Below, one piece after another: positions 1 to 7,470 of a stretch of 38,864 nucleotides of DNA; position 1 is the stretch's first letter, and each line of letters starts with the position of its first letter. Under the pieces are notes generated by a model, which worked only from the letters and a program-made list of their open reading frames with translations, ran no database searches and was not told where the DNA came from. Both the position numbers and the translations under genes were made by a program. The DNA comes from Myxococcales bacterium FL481 (GTDB lineage: Bacteria > Myxococcota_A > Polyangia > Nannocystales > Nannocystaceae): assembly GCA_006508105.1 (NCBI GenBank), contig QKPP01000072.1, positions 1-38,864 of the forward strand, written 5' to 3'.

Positions 1-237
1 GGGCACCCCTGTCGAGCGCGCCCCGAGCCGGCTCGGTGCGAGGAGGCTCGATCGCGTTGGCGCGGCTCGCAGCCGCTGTACGAGTTTCTGGACCGCGCGG
101 TGGCGACGGTCACTCGCGGACGGTGAGTCCCCACCGGACACCCGCCGTGCCGGTCGCGGCGTGGCGGCACACGTTCACCTCCGCGACGGGCGAGCAACGG
201 GTACGACAACGGGTCGCCCGAGCCCCAGCGCTCGGGC
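1..237. other. no gene seen at left edge
   Basis: This is the stretch downstream of the Nramp-like gene. Short open frames exist on both strands, but none has a recognisable domain or a convincing ribosome binding site, and I see no terminator hairpin with a T-run. A gene may end to the left of the window. Confidence 0.5.
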
Positions 238-1551
238 TCAGAGCACGAAGCGAAAGTACAGGAAGAATAAGCTGAACGCCGCGAGCACGACGACACACGA
301 CAAGCTGAACGCGACCATCGCGGAGGACGGACGAAACGCGTCTTCAACCTCATCCCCCAAGATCGCGCGATGGTTGAGCCACGCGAACACTGGAGTCGTC
401 AGAAACGACAGGGTGGTGGCCAGATCCACGAGCTGCCGCAGGTTTTCCACGAATGCAAACAACACCACGGCCGTGCCGGCCACCAGCACGGCATGCCACG
501 ACCAGTAGCGACCCGACCGCGCGTGGTCCACAACCGACTGACCCCCATCCTCAGGCCGCGAGAACCGCTCCGTCATCACCGTGAGTACGCGAGGCAGGGC
601 GTCGACGACGGTGAGCGTGGTCGAGAACATCACTGCAAACGCGCAGATCGACACGGCCGGGTACGCCCAAGGGCCCAAGGCGTCGGTGAACATGCCGATC
701 ACCTGCTGCGAGAACGCCAGCCCCCCGGCCGCGGGCTCGATGCCCCGCTCGTGGTAGCTCGCCGCGCCGAGCACGACGAAACACAGGGCTAGGACGACAC
801 ACAGGGCAAACCCCAGATTGAAATCGAACTTGGTCTCGGCCCAGCTGGCCCGTCGACCTCGCTGGCTGCGATGGGCCTGAGCCCACACCGAGTTCCAAAC
901 CGAGATGTCCAGCGGCGCCGGCATCCACCCCGCCAATGCCACCACAAACCCGAGGGCCGCCTTGTCCGCCAGCGCTCGGGGTGGGGGCCACAGCGACAAC
1001 GTCGACCAGTCCACGCGGGTCGCGGCGACCAGCGTGGAACCTAGCGCCAGCACGGCCAGGGTCGACAGCAAGGTCTTCAGCACCCGATCCAGCCAGCGAA
1101 ACCCGCCCCCCCGCAGCAACGCGCCCACGATGGCGAGCACGACGATGGCCGACCACTGCAGTGAGAGACCGGGCGCGATATGCCGGATCACCAGCTGCTG
1201 GAGCAATGCGCCGGTGAGAAAGCTGACGGCCGCGACCAGCGTGAACATCGTGCCAACGGTGAGCACGAGAAACGCCACCAAAGCCCACGTTCCCTGGCGA
1301 CGGTAGGCCTCCAAGAGGCTGTAACCGGTCGCATTGGTGTACCGAGTCCCGAAACTTAGCCCGGGATACTTCGACGCGTGGGCGACTAAGACCACGCCGA
1401 CCAGGCCAAACCCGTACAGCGCGCCGGCCCGCGTGCTTTGCACGAGGTGAGACACGCCGATCGCCGCCCCCGCGAACAGAAGTCCGGGACCCAACGCCCG
1501 CAGCCGCTGGGTTCGCGTGAGGCGAGACCCCGGTGCTGGAGTGTCAGCCAT
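238..1551 (-). CDS. Nramp-like divalent metal transporter with altered TM1 motif
   Basis: Multi-pass inner-membrane protein of about 437 residues with the Nramp (SLC11) plan: GPGLLFAGAAIG at residues 21-32 opens TM1, followed by about ten more hydrophobic helices. The TM1 metal-site motif DPGN of classical Mn/Fe transporters reads GVSH (residues 32-35) here, so the Asp and Asn ligands are absent. The TM6 segment keeps Met-Pro in WMPAPLDISVW. From memory, an Nramp-related bacterial group with this GVSHLVQSTRAGA signature is widespread, but I know of no established substrate. The upstream in-frame ATG at 1581 is possible; I chose 1551 because GAGGAG lies 11 nt before it. It stands alone, about 200 bp downstream of dcd on the same strand. 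Family is secure; the transported ion is not. Confidence 0.85.
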   Translation of the reverse strand: MADTPAPGSRLTRTQRLRALGPGLLFAGAAIGVSHLVQSTRAGALYGFGLVGVVLVAHASKYPGLSFGTRYTNATGYSLLEAYRRQGTWALVAFLVLTVGTMFTLVAAVSFLTGALLQQLVIRHIAPGLSLQWSAIVVLAIVGALLRGGGFRWLDRVLKTLLSTLAVLALGSTLVAATRVDWSTLSLWPPPRALADKAALGFVVALAGWMPAPLDISVWNSVWAQAHRSQRGRRASWAETKFDFNLGFALCVVLALCFVVLGAASYHERGIEPAAGGLAFSQQVIGMFTDALGPWAYPAVSICAFAVMFSTTLTVVDALPRVLTVMTERFSRPEDGGQSVVDHARSGRYWSWHAVLVAGTAVVLFAFVENLRQLVDLATTLSFLTTPVFAWLNHRAILGDEVEDAFRPSSAMVAFSLSCVVVLAAFSLFFLYFRFVL

Positions 1552-1751
1552 CGCCAGGTTCGCTCCTCGGGTCGCGGTCACGCCGACGAGGGGCCCCCAC
1601 GACGCGGTGGCTCATCTCGCGGACGATCTCATCGCGGCAACGGCCGCAACCGAGACCGGCGTGGCGACTGCTCGTGTGGCCGCCCCGCGACGGACGGCGC
1701 ATCTCGGAGGCATCCACGCCGATCGATGGGACTGGGTCCAGCAACTCGCGG

Positions 1752-2321
1752 CTAGCGATCGCGCCCGATCCGGCTGGCCACCGGGCCCATTTGACCTTGG
1801 TACTTGCTGTGCCGACCCGCGCCGTACGGACGCTCCGCGGGCGAGGTCATCGTGTGCAGCACAATCTGGCTGATGCGCATGCCGGGGTAGAGTTTCACCG
1901 CGCAACGACCCAGATTGCTCAGCTCGAGCGTGATACGTCCCTCAAAGCCGGGATCGATGAATCCCGCCGTCGCGTGCACCACCACGGCGATGCGCCCGAT
2001 GCTGCTGCGCCCCTCTACCCGCGCCACGAGATCGGCCGGAATTCGCACAATCTCCGCCGTGGCCCCCAAGGCGAACGCGCCGGGTTGCAGCACGAAGCCC
2101 TCACCATCGGGGATCTCGATGGTCTCGGTGTACGTCTCAACGCTCTTGGCGTCGCGGGCATCGATGCAGGCGACGTGGGGAAGCTTGTACACCACGAACG
2201 TGTTGCCCAACCGCAAGTCGATACTGGACGGCTGGATCTGCAAGTCGGGATCGATGATCGAGTCGACCACCAAGTCCCCTTTCTCCAACCGAGCCTTCAG
2301 ATCCCTGTCGCTCAAAATCAT
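1752..2321 (-). CDS. dcd: dCTP deaminase, probably the bifunctional dCTP deaminase/dUTPase type
   Basis: Cytosolic pyrimidine nucleotide enzyme that deaminates dCTP to dUTP for dTMP synthesis and keeps uracil out of DNA. The 189-residue length fits the family (about 190). Signature segments in order: MILSDRDL at the N-terminus, QPSSIDLRLG at 30-39, the nucleotide-binding GRSSIGR at 104-110, HATAGFIDPGFEGRITLEL at 116-134 with the catalytic Glu at 133, and KYQGQ at 173-177. The HATAGFIDPGF wording resembles the mycobacterial bifunctional enzyme more than the E. coli monofunctional one (HVTAHRIDPGW), so it may carry dCTP straight to dUMP; this is inference. The reading frame continues upstream to 2729 without similarity; 2321 is the family start. 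The ribosome binding site is weak (AAGG). Confidence 0.95.
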   Translation of the reverse strand: MILSDRDLKARLEKGDLVVDSIIDPDLQIQPSSIDLRLGNTFVVYKLPHVACIDARDAKSVETYTETIEIPDGEGFVLQPGAFALGATAEIVRIPADLVARVEGRSSIGRIAVVVHATAGFIDPGFEGRITLELSNLGRCAVKLYPGMRISQIVLHTMTSPAERPYGAGRHSKYQGQMGPVASRIGRDR

Positions 2322-2610
2322 GTGCGTGTCTGGCCTTGTGGACCTACCTCTACCACGAGCCGCCAGGCCGCGAGATCGTCGCGAGTCGAGCGAAGTGGTG
2401 CCAGGCCGAAGCCCCGCGACGCGGACCCGTGTGTCAAGACTCGCGCAGAGCCGCTGGGTTCTCGACCGGGTCCGGTTCATCCCGTCGCGTGCGCCTGACC
2501 GGGCGGACGCACGCGAGCCGAGACCCGACCTCGGTCGGGGCTGGCCGCAGCTGCGCGCGAAGGTGCAATTGAGTTGCAGAAACAAGCTGCCCGTGACAGC
2601 TTTCGAATCG

Positions 2611-3072
2611 ATGACGGCTCCCTCGGACCAGCCGCGGCCCGATGCGGCCCGGGCCACGGCTGCCCTGTCGCTCCGGCCCGCTGGCAACCGGCGAACGTGC
2701 GTGCTCCACGTATGCACGTCGTGTCGCACACCCGACTGCCCGCGCGAGCCACGCGAGTCTCGAACCGGCTTTCGGCTCTATCACGAGCTTCGCACCGCCG
2801 TTCGGACCAGCGGTCTGGATCCGCACGTGGAGGTGCGGCCAACCGAGTGTTTGAGCATCTGCCCGCGCCCGTGCGGCATCGCGTTGTCATCGCAAGCGTC
2901 GTGGAGCTACCTGTTCGGGGACCAAAGCCCCAGCGAGACCGTCGACCAAATCGTCGCATGTCTCGCGCTGTACCTTCGAGCGCACGAGGGCGTCATGCCG
3001 CGAAACGCCCGCCCCGACCGTCTGCGGGCCAGCATTTTGGGGCGGGTGCCGCCGATCAAGACGGCGCCTTAG
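2611..3072 (+). CDS. DUF1636 family metal-binding protein
   Basis: About 153 residues. The core CVLHVCTSCR, then CLSICPRPCGIAL, then SWSYLFGD, and the C-terminal RPDRLRASILGRVPP match the DUF1636 pattern I know: a small thioredoxin-like/ferredoxin-like protein with conserved cysteines, often found near cobalamin or metal-uptake genes. Cysteines visible in the two motifs could bind a metal or an iron-sulfur cluster; this is not shown by sequence alone. No cobalamin gene is in the window. It is divergent from dcd, with about 290 bp between them. The start is uncertain: ATG 2611 has no clear ribosome binding site, and GTG 2593 in the same frame is an alternative. The reading frame extends further upstream, but that part is antisense to dcd. 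Confidence 0.8.
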   Translation: MTAPSDQPRPDAARATAALSLRPAGNRRTCVLHVCTSCRTPDCPREPRESRTGFRLYHELRTAVRTSGLDPHVEVRPTECLSICPRPCGIALSSQASWSYLFGDQSPSETVDQIVACLALYLRAHEGVMPRNARPDRLRASILGRVPPIKTAP

Positions 3073-3700
3073 CCCAAAGGCCCAGCCGCTCGGGTCGTCG
3101 CTCGTCCGTTGCCGCGTGGTGTGGTCCCCATGTCGCATATGGCCGCACGCCGGCCCGTCTCGTGGCGCCTATGTTCGTCGGCCACCGCCTGTCCCGCCCG
3201 TCCGCCCCACCCGTTGACGCCACTCGTTGACGCCACTCGTTGACGCCACTCGTTGACGCCACCGGTACTTCGCGTGGGCTGGCGGTCGCCACCGAGTCGG
3301 AGTCAGCCACCCCGACAACGAACCGCGCCGGGGGTCTGGCCGCGCAAAGCGTTCAACGCCAAATCGAGGCGGCATGAACCAGGTCCGATCCGTCGACGAC
3401 GACTTGCCTCGCCGCACGACAGGATCGGCGGGGTTGACCAAGCTTGGCAATGCACTGTTGACGACGGAACTCGTCGAGACAATCAAGCCTGGACACGGGT
3501 CGCCGGCGCGAGTTCGCGCGCGATATCGCCGAGGCCAAGCAATCGCAGACCAAGGCCTCGCACGTGGCAACGGTATTGCCGACGATCGACGCGGGGATGG
3601 GCTTGCACGATCGGCATGGGTCGCTTGAGACCCAAGTTGGCCGCCAACGTACGCGGAAAGCCGTGCCGCCCCCCGCTACGGCCGCAACTGCTATAAGCCG
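3073..3700. other. intergenic region with a short tandem repeat
   Basis: About 630 bp between the DUF1636 gene and the peptidase. It holds the 13-bp tandem array at 3212-3263 and a small GTTGGC-C-GCCAAC palindrome at 3636-3648. Open frames such as 3374-3628 (plus) have no recognisable domain. The part near 3350-3620 might be a decayed gene, but I could not identify one. Confidence 0.45.
3212..3263. repeat. four tandem copies of a 13-bp unit
   Basis: The unit CGTTGACGCCACT occurs four times head to tail without spacers (starts at 3212, 3225, 3238 and 3251; the last copy diverges at its final base). The copies are identical, which points to recent slippage. The length is not a multiple of three and no gene is evident here. 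TTGACG within each copy resembles a -35 hexamer, but no -10 box follows convincingly. Confidence 0.9.
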
Positions 3701-5656
3701 ATGATGCGTCGCTTCACCGCACTCCTGATGCTGTCGCCCCTCGCATGCGCCGGCCCCACCGCGTCCACCACCCCCGAGGCGGCCGTGCCGACAGTGCCGG
3801 CCCTCCCCGCCGCCGCGCCCGCTGACAGTGCGGCCCCGGCAGCGCTTCCTCGCTACACTGCCGCGGAGTTTCATCAGACGACGCGTGTCCGGGGAACGTC
3901 GTTTTCCGCCGATGAAACCCGAATCCTGATCACGAGTGACGTCACAGGAGTGCCCAATGTCTACGCCCAACCGGTCGCCGGCGGGGCCGCGGTACCACTG
4001 ACCCAGTCGACGACCGTCGCCAATCGAGCGCTCAGCTACTTTCCAAATGACGATCGGTTCTTGTTCTCCGCCGACGGTGGCGGCGACGAGCTCGCTCACA
4101 TTTATGTGGGCGAGGCTGGCAAAGCCCCTATTGACATTACGCCGGGAGAAAAGCTGGTCGCACGATTCGGCGACTGGAGCGGCGATCGCAAATCGTTTTG
4201 GATCTCCACGAACGAGCGCGATGCCCAATCATTTGACATCTACGTCGTCGATGTTGCGACCCTCAAACGTCGCATGCTCTTCAAGAACGAAGGCGGGGTT
4301 TTGCCTTCGGCCGTCGATCCGACGCTGCGCTACGTCGCCGTCGACAAGCCGGTCGACAACGCGGACTCGAATATCTACGTGATCGACACGACGGCACGGA
4401 AGCCGAACCCCGTGCTCATCACCTCGCACGAAGGCAAGGTCGAACATGCGGCTCACGAGTTCTCGCGTGACGGCAAGGTGCTGTACTACAGCACGAACGC
4501 GCACAGCGAGTGGCAGCAGATCTGGACGTACGATCTCGCCTCCAAGCAGCACGCCGCGGCGGCCACGGCCGACTGGGACGTGCTGTGGCTGGGTTTTTCG
4601 GAGAATCGCAAGTACCGCACCGTGGTCACCAACGAGGACGCGCGCGGCGTGGTGCGACTGAGCGAAACGGCGACCAACACCCCGGTCACCATCCCCAATC
4701 TGCCCGGCGGCTCCATCGGTGGATCGAGGTTCTCTCGGAGCGAGACGAAACTGGCGTTTTACTTGGCCACCGATCGCACCCCCTCGGATCTGTACCTGTT
4801 CGACATTCCCACCGGACGACTGAACAAGCTGACGTCGAATCTCAACGCGGCGATCGACGCCGAGGAACTCGTCAACGCCGAGATCGTACGCTTTCGCAGC
4901 TACGACGGACTCGAGGTCCCCAATGTGCTGTGGAAGCCGCGCGAGGCGAGTGCGAACCGCAAAACGCCGGTCATTTTGTACATTCACGGGGGACCCGGGG
5001 GACAGACCTGGGCGAGCTATCGCCCTACCATCCAATACCTCGTCAATCACGGCTACGGCGTGTTGGCGGTCAACAACCGCGGGTCATCGGGCTACGGCAA
5101 GACATTCAACCATCTCGACGATCGCCGACACGGCGAGGCTGACCTTGACGACTGCGTGGCGGCCAAGCGCTATTTGCAGACGCTTGACTGGGTCGACAAA
5201 GACAAGATCGGCATCATGGGCGCGAGCTACGGGGGCTACATGACCCTCGCCGCTTTGGCCTTTCGCCCCCAGGAATTCGTCGTCGGGGTTGACGTGTTCG
5301 GCGTCGCTAACTGGATTCGCACCCTCGAGAGCATCCCCCCCTGGTGGGACGCCTTTCGCAACGCGCTGTACACCGAGGTCGGCGATCCCAAAGCCGATCG
5401 GGAGCGACTCGAGCGCGTCTCGCCGCTCATCCACGCGAACCGGATTCAGTCACCGCTGCTGGTCATCCAAGGGGCCAACGACCCGCGCGTCCTCCAAGCT
5501 GAAAGCGACGAGATCGTCGCTGCGGTCAAAGCCAATGGCGTGCCGGTGGAGTACGTGATCTTCGACGACGAAGGTCACGGCTTCGCCAAGCGCGAAAACA
5601 ACATTGTGGCCGACGAAGCGATCAAGCGGTTTCTCGACCAGCATCTTCGCGGCTAG
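3701..5656 (+). CDS. exported S9 family prolyl oligopeptidase-type peptidase
   Basis: 651-residue serine peptidase expected to cut short peptides outside the cytoplasm. The N-terminus (basic MMRRF, hydrophobic LLMLSPLACA) is a signal peptide; Cys17 gives a poor lipobox, so lipoprotein status is doubtful. An Ala/Pro/Thr-rich linker follows to about residue 50. Residues 55-390 show WD40/TolB-like propeller strands such as FSADETRILI and FSRDGKVLYY. The C-terminal alpha/beta-hydrolase domain has the oxyanion segment IHGGPGG, the nucleophile in GASYGGY (Ser509), Asp594 in GANDPRV and His626 in DEGHGF, a complete triad. This order is that of dipeptidyl-peptidase IV/acylaminoacyl-peptidase relatives. 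A second ATG directly follows the first, and TATAAG lies just upstream, but no strong ribosome binding site is visible. Confidence 0.93.
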   Translation: MMRRFTALLMLSPLACAGPTASTTPEAAVPTVPALPAAAPADSAAPAALPRYTAAEFHQTTRVRGTSFSADETRILITSDVTGVPNVYAQPVAGGAAVPLTQSTTVANRALSYFPNDDRFLFSADGGGDELAHIYVGEAGKAPIDITPGEKLVARFGDWSGDRKSFWISTNERDAQSFDIYVVDVATLKRRMLFKNEGGVLPSAVDPTLRYVAVDKPVDNADSNIYVIDTTARKPNPVLITSHEGKVEHAAHEFSRDGKVLYYSTNAHSEWQQIWTYDLASKQHAAAATADWDVLWLGFSENRKYRTVVTNEDARGVVRLSETATNTPVTIPNLPGGSIGGSRFSRSETKLAFYLATDRTPSDLYLFDIPTGRLNKLTSNLNAAIDAEELVNAEIVRFRSYDGLEVPNVLWKPREASANRKTPVILYIHGGPGGQTWASYRPTIQYLVNHGYGVLAVNNRGSSGYGKTFNHLDDRRHGEADLDDCVAAKRYLQTLDWVDKDKIGIMGASYGGYMTLAALAFRPQEFVVGVDVFGVANWIRTLESIPPWWDAFRNALYTEVGDPKADRERLERVSPLIHANRIQSPLLVIQGANDPRVLQAESDEIVAAVKANGVPVEYVIFDDEGHGFAKRENNIVADEAIKRFLDQHLRG

Positions 5657-5676
5657 GTCTGAGCAACTCGTCCAGG

Positions 5677-6114
5677 CTAGGCGTCCTCGTCGGCGGCTAG
5701 CCGCTGCAGAGCCCGGCGCAGCGACTGATACGCCTCGGCGCCCAGCCGCCGACTCCAGTCGCGCTCCATGGTCGCCACGTGGCGGGTCGCACGGTCGATC
5801 AACCGTCTGCCGCGACCGGTGTACACGACTCGCTTCGCTCGGCCGTCGTCGGGATCGGGTTCGACTTGCACGAGACCTCGTTCTTCCAGGGCTCGAACCG
5901 CCTGGCTGGCGGCTTGCTTGGTCACGCGGGCGTCCGCGGCGAGGGCTTGCAGCCGCATCCCGTCGCGGTCGAGATGGCGCAAGATGTTGGTCAGCGCGAC
6001 CGAGACGTCTTCAAAGCCGTCACGATGCAGCTTGTGTTGCAGTGATCCCTCGAAACGCCGCAGCGCAGCGATCATCAGGCGGGCGGTCGGCTCAGTGCGG
6101 TTGGATCTCGACAT
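5677..6114 (-). CDS. MarR family transcriptional regulator
   Basis: About 145 residues. A winged helix-turn-helix is visible: LTNILRHLDRDGMRLQALAADARVTKQAASQAV, then the wing LVQVEPDPDDGRAKRVVYTGRGR with the conserved DDGRAK turn. MarR proteins bind palindromes as dimers and usually repress their own operon until a ligand binds. The start at 6114 overlaps the 3' end of the upstream hydrolase gene by 23 nt, so the two are co-transcribed and probably translationally coupled. The two inverted repeats at 6937-6990 over the operon promoter are the natural binding sites (inference). The ligand may be a substrate or product of the hydrolase. Confidence 0.88.
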   Translation of the reverse strand: MSRSNRTEPTARLMIAALRRFEGSLQHKLHRDGFEDVSVALTNILRHLDRDGMRLQALAADARVTKQAASQAVRALEERGLVQVEPDPDDGRAKRVVYTGRGRRLIDRATRHVATMERDWSRRLGAEAYQSLRRALQRLAADEDA

Positions 6115-6916
6115 TCGGACGCGCGGACAGTGCCCGCACCGCGCGTTGTACCGTCTCGGGCGCTTCCTCGGCCACGAAATGGCCGGCCAGCGCGACGGTG
6201 TCGACGACCAGACCCGGCAGAATCTGCCTCCACCGGTCGAGTTCGCGCGATCCCAGGAACGGATCCGACATCCCCCACACCGCACGAACCGGCCACTGAC
6301 CCAGTGCCGACGACTGCGGTTCCATCTCGGCCAACGTGGCGCCCACCAACTCCCCCGGCAGCGCAGCGGTGGCGTACCGCGAATCGCGGTCGGCGAACGG
6401 CGCGAGGTACTGCGCGTGCAGTTCAGGGTCCAACGGCTTGGCCGTGCCCCAGGCTGACGGCAGCAGATACTTTGCGGAAAGGTTCCCCACTCGGTACAGC
6501 CAACGACCGAATGCAGTTGAGTAAAAACCGAACAACCAGCGCAACGGACCCTGCGCGGGCCACAAGAACGTGTTGCACAGCAACACGCCTCGGACCCGCC
6601 GCGGATGCGCCAGCATCCAGGGCAGCGCGATCGCGGTGCCGAAATCGTGTAGCACGAAGATCGCAGGCTCTAGATCCAAACGATCGAGCGTTTCGCCGAA
6701 GCGGCGCTGGTGCGCCACTACCCGATAGTCCGCATCGGGCGGCTTCGGAGACTGACCGAAACCGAGGTGATCGGGGGCGAGACAACGGTGATCGCCAGCC
6801 AGCGCGTCCATGACGTGGCGAAACTCGAAGGAAGATGACGGGGTGCCGTGAACGAAGACAACGGGTACCCCGCGGCCTACCTGGCGAACGTACAACGAGG
6901 ACGATGACGGTTTCAC
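6092..6916 (-). CDS. alpha/beta hydrolase with Asp nucleophile (haloalkane dehalogenase/epoxide hydrolase-like)
   Basis: 274-residue cytosolic hydrolase. With GTG 6916 as residue 1: oxyanion segment HGTPSSSFEF from residue 23, nucleophile elbow HDFGTAIAL with Asp91, acid Asp218 in GMSDPF, and base His246 in AGHF, with a helical cap between. The Asp nucleophile puts it with haloalkane dehalogenases, fluoroacetate dehalogenases and epoxide hydrolases, not esterases. Haloalkane dehalogenases usually carry HGNP and a Trp after the nucleophile as halide ligands; here these are Thr25 and Phe92, so classical dehalogenase activity is doubtful. The frame is open to a TTG at 6943, but that codon lies in an operator at the expected transcription start. 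GTG 6916 has AGGAG (6928-6932) 11 nt upstream. First gene of an operon with marR. Confidence 0.85.
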   Translation of the reverse strand: MKPSSSSLYVRQVGRGVPVVFVHGTPSSSFEFRHVMDALAGDHRCLAPDHLGFGQSPKPPDADYRVVAHQRRFGETLDRLDLEPAIFVLHDFGTAIALPWMLAHPRRVRGVLLCNTFLWPAQGPLRWLFGFYSTAFGRWLYRVGNLSAKYLLPSAWGTAKPLDPELHAQYLAPFADRDSRYATAALPGELVGATLAEMEPQSSALGQWPVRAVWGMSDPFLGSRELDRWRQILPGLVVDTVALAGHFVAEEAPETVQRAVRALSARPNVEIQPH

Positions 6917-6936
6917 TGCAGCGGGAACTCCTGCTT

Positions 6937-6954
6937 TGGTCAAGCTATTGACTA
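6937..6954 (-). promoter_or_regulatory. proximal MarR-type operator (imperfect TAGTC-N8-GACTA)
   Basis: On the plus strand TGGTC (6937-6941), 8 nt, GACTA (6950-6954): an imperfect inverted repeat with the same half-sites and spacer as the perfect copy at 6969-6990. It covers the presumed -10 box (TAGTCA, 6949-6954 on the minus strand) and the expected transcription start of the hydrolase-marR operon. Confidence 0.65.
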
Positions 6955-6977
6955 GATCGGATCTTCCTTTTAGTCAA
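6949..6977 (-). promoter_or_regulatory. promoter of the hydrolase-marR operon
   Basis: Minus-strand TTGACT (6977-6972) matches the sigma-70-type -35 box at five of six positions. A 17-nt spacer leads to TAGTCA (6954-6949), a weak -10. The predicted transcription start near 6942 gives a leader of about 26 nt carrying AGGAG before GTG 6916. Each hexamer sits inside one of the two inverted repeats, the geometry expected for repression. Confidence 0.5.
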
Positions 6978-6990
6978 GGAAGCGACTAAA
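6969..6990 (-). promoter_or_regulatory. distal MarR-type operator (perfect TTTAGTC-N8-GACTAAA)
   Basis: Perfect 7-bp half-sites TTTAGTC (6969-6975) and GACTAAA (6984-6990) around an 8-bp spacer, 22 bp in all, the usual size for a MarR dimer site. Its centre is 34 bp from that of the proximal copy, slightly over three helical turns. It overlaps the -35 box. AT-rich sequence here contrasts with the GC-rich surroundings. Confidence 0.7.
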
Positions 6991-7286
6991 TTATTGCGGC
7001 CGTGGGAGCCGGCTCGGCGACTCGATGCGAGCATCCCCGACCCCGCCAGACATCTCGGCGCCAACCCCGGTGGCCTACCGCCGGTCGCAGATCACAGATC
7101 GCCACGGGGGCCCGAACATGGCTTGCCCCGGTCCCTAGCAGTCCATCATCGTGTGAGCGACCAGCTCGGCGATGGTCATCACCCTCTCGTTCGTATTCAC
7201 GCCGGGCACCCGGCAACAACCATCAACGCGACTGTGTCCGTCAGTCGCCGGGCGAAGGCGTCGATCCGATCGATGCTGAGCTCGTA

Positions 7287-7327
7287 CGAGCGCAGACAAG
7301 TGACATCTCGTCGCCTGTCTGCGCTCG
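7287..7327. repeat. perfect 12-bp inverted repeat, 17-nt loop
   Basis: CGAGCGCAGACA at 7287-7298 and its exact reverse complement TGTCTGCGCTCG at 7316-7327. It lies between divergent genes, where no transcript is expected to end, and no T-run follows. It could be a leader structure or a decayed mobile repeat. Confidence 0.8.
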
Positions 7328-7339
7328 CACGATTCCTTC

Positions 7340-7366
7340 GAGTTGGCGCAAGCTTTGCGCCAACTC
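7340..7366. repeat. perfect 12-bp inverted repeat, 3-nt loop
   Basis: GAGTTGGCGCAA at 7340-7351, loop GCT, and the exact reverse complement at 7355-7366. It forms a very stable hairpin or a near-continuous palindrome suited to a dimeric regulator. It lies 105 nt upstream of the peroxiredoxin start and 13 nt after the first hairpin. Confidence 0.85.
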
Positions 7367-7470
7367 GGCTGTCCCGGTGTGATCCGCTCATGATAGCTTG
7401 GCCCCTCCTTCCGCTCGCGGTGCGCCCAAGCGCACGCCACGTGGCCAAACAACCAGACAGGCTGAACACG

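Larger units (their letters stand above)
6991..7470. other. intergenic region with two perfect hairpins upstream of the peroxiredoxin gene
   Basis: About 480 bp between the hydrolase operon (minus) and the peroxiredoxin gene (plus), so it must hold the peroxiredoxin promoter. I see no convincing gene; the frame open from 6994 into the peroxiredoxin has no similarity before residue M at 7471. The two hairpins are listed separately. Confidence 0.5.

Noticed and set aside
3212-3263. possible CRISPR or attachment site
   Set aside because: Units are only 13 bp without spacers, and no recombinase or cas gene is nearby.
3374-3628. 84-codon plus-strand frame, possible gene relic
   Set aside because: No similarity to any family I know and no ribosome binding site; kept only as a remark on the intergenic region.
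6917-6943. TTG 6943 as start of the hydrolase
   Set aside because: It lies in the proximal operator at the expected transcription start, while GTG 6916 has a good AGGAG in front.
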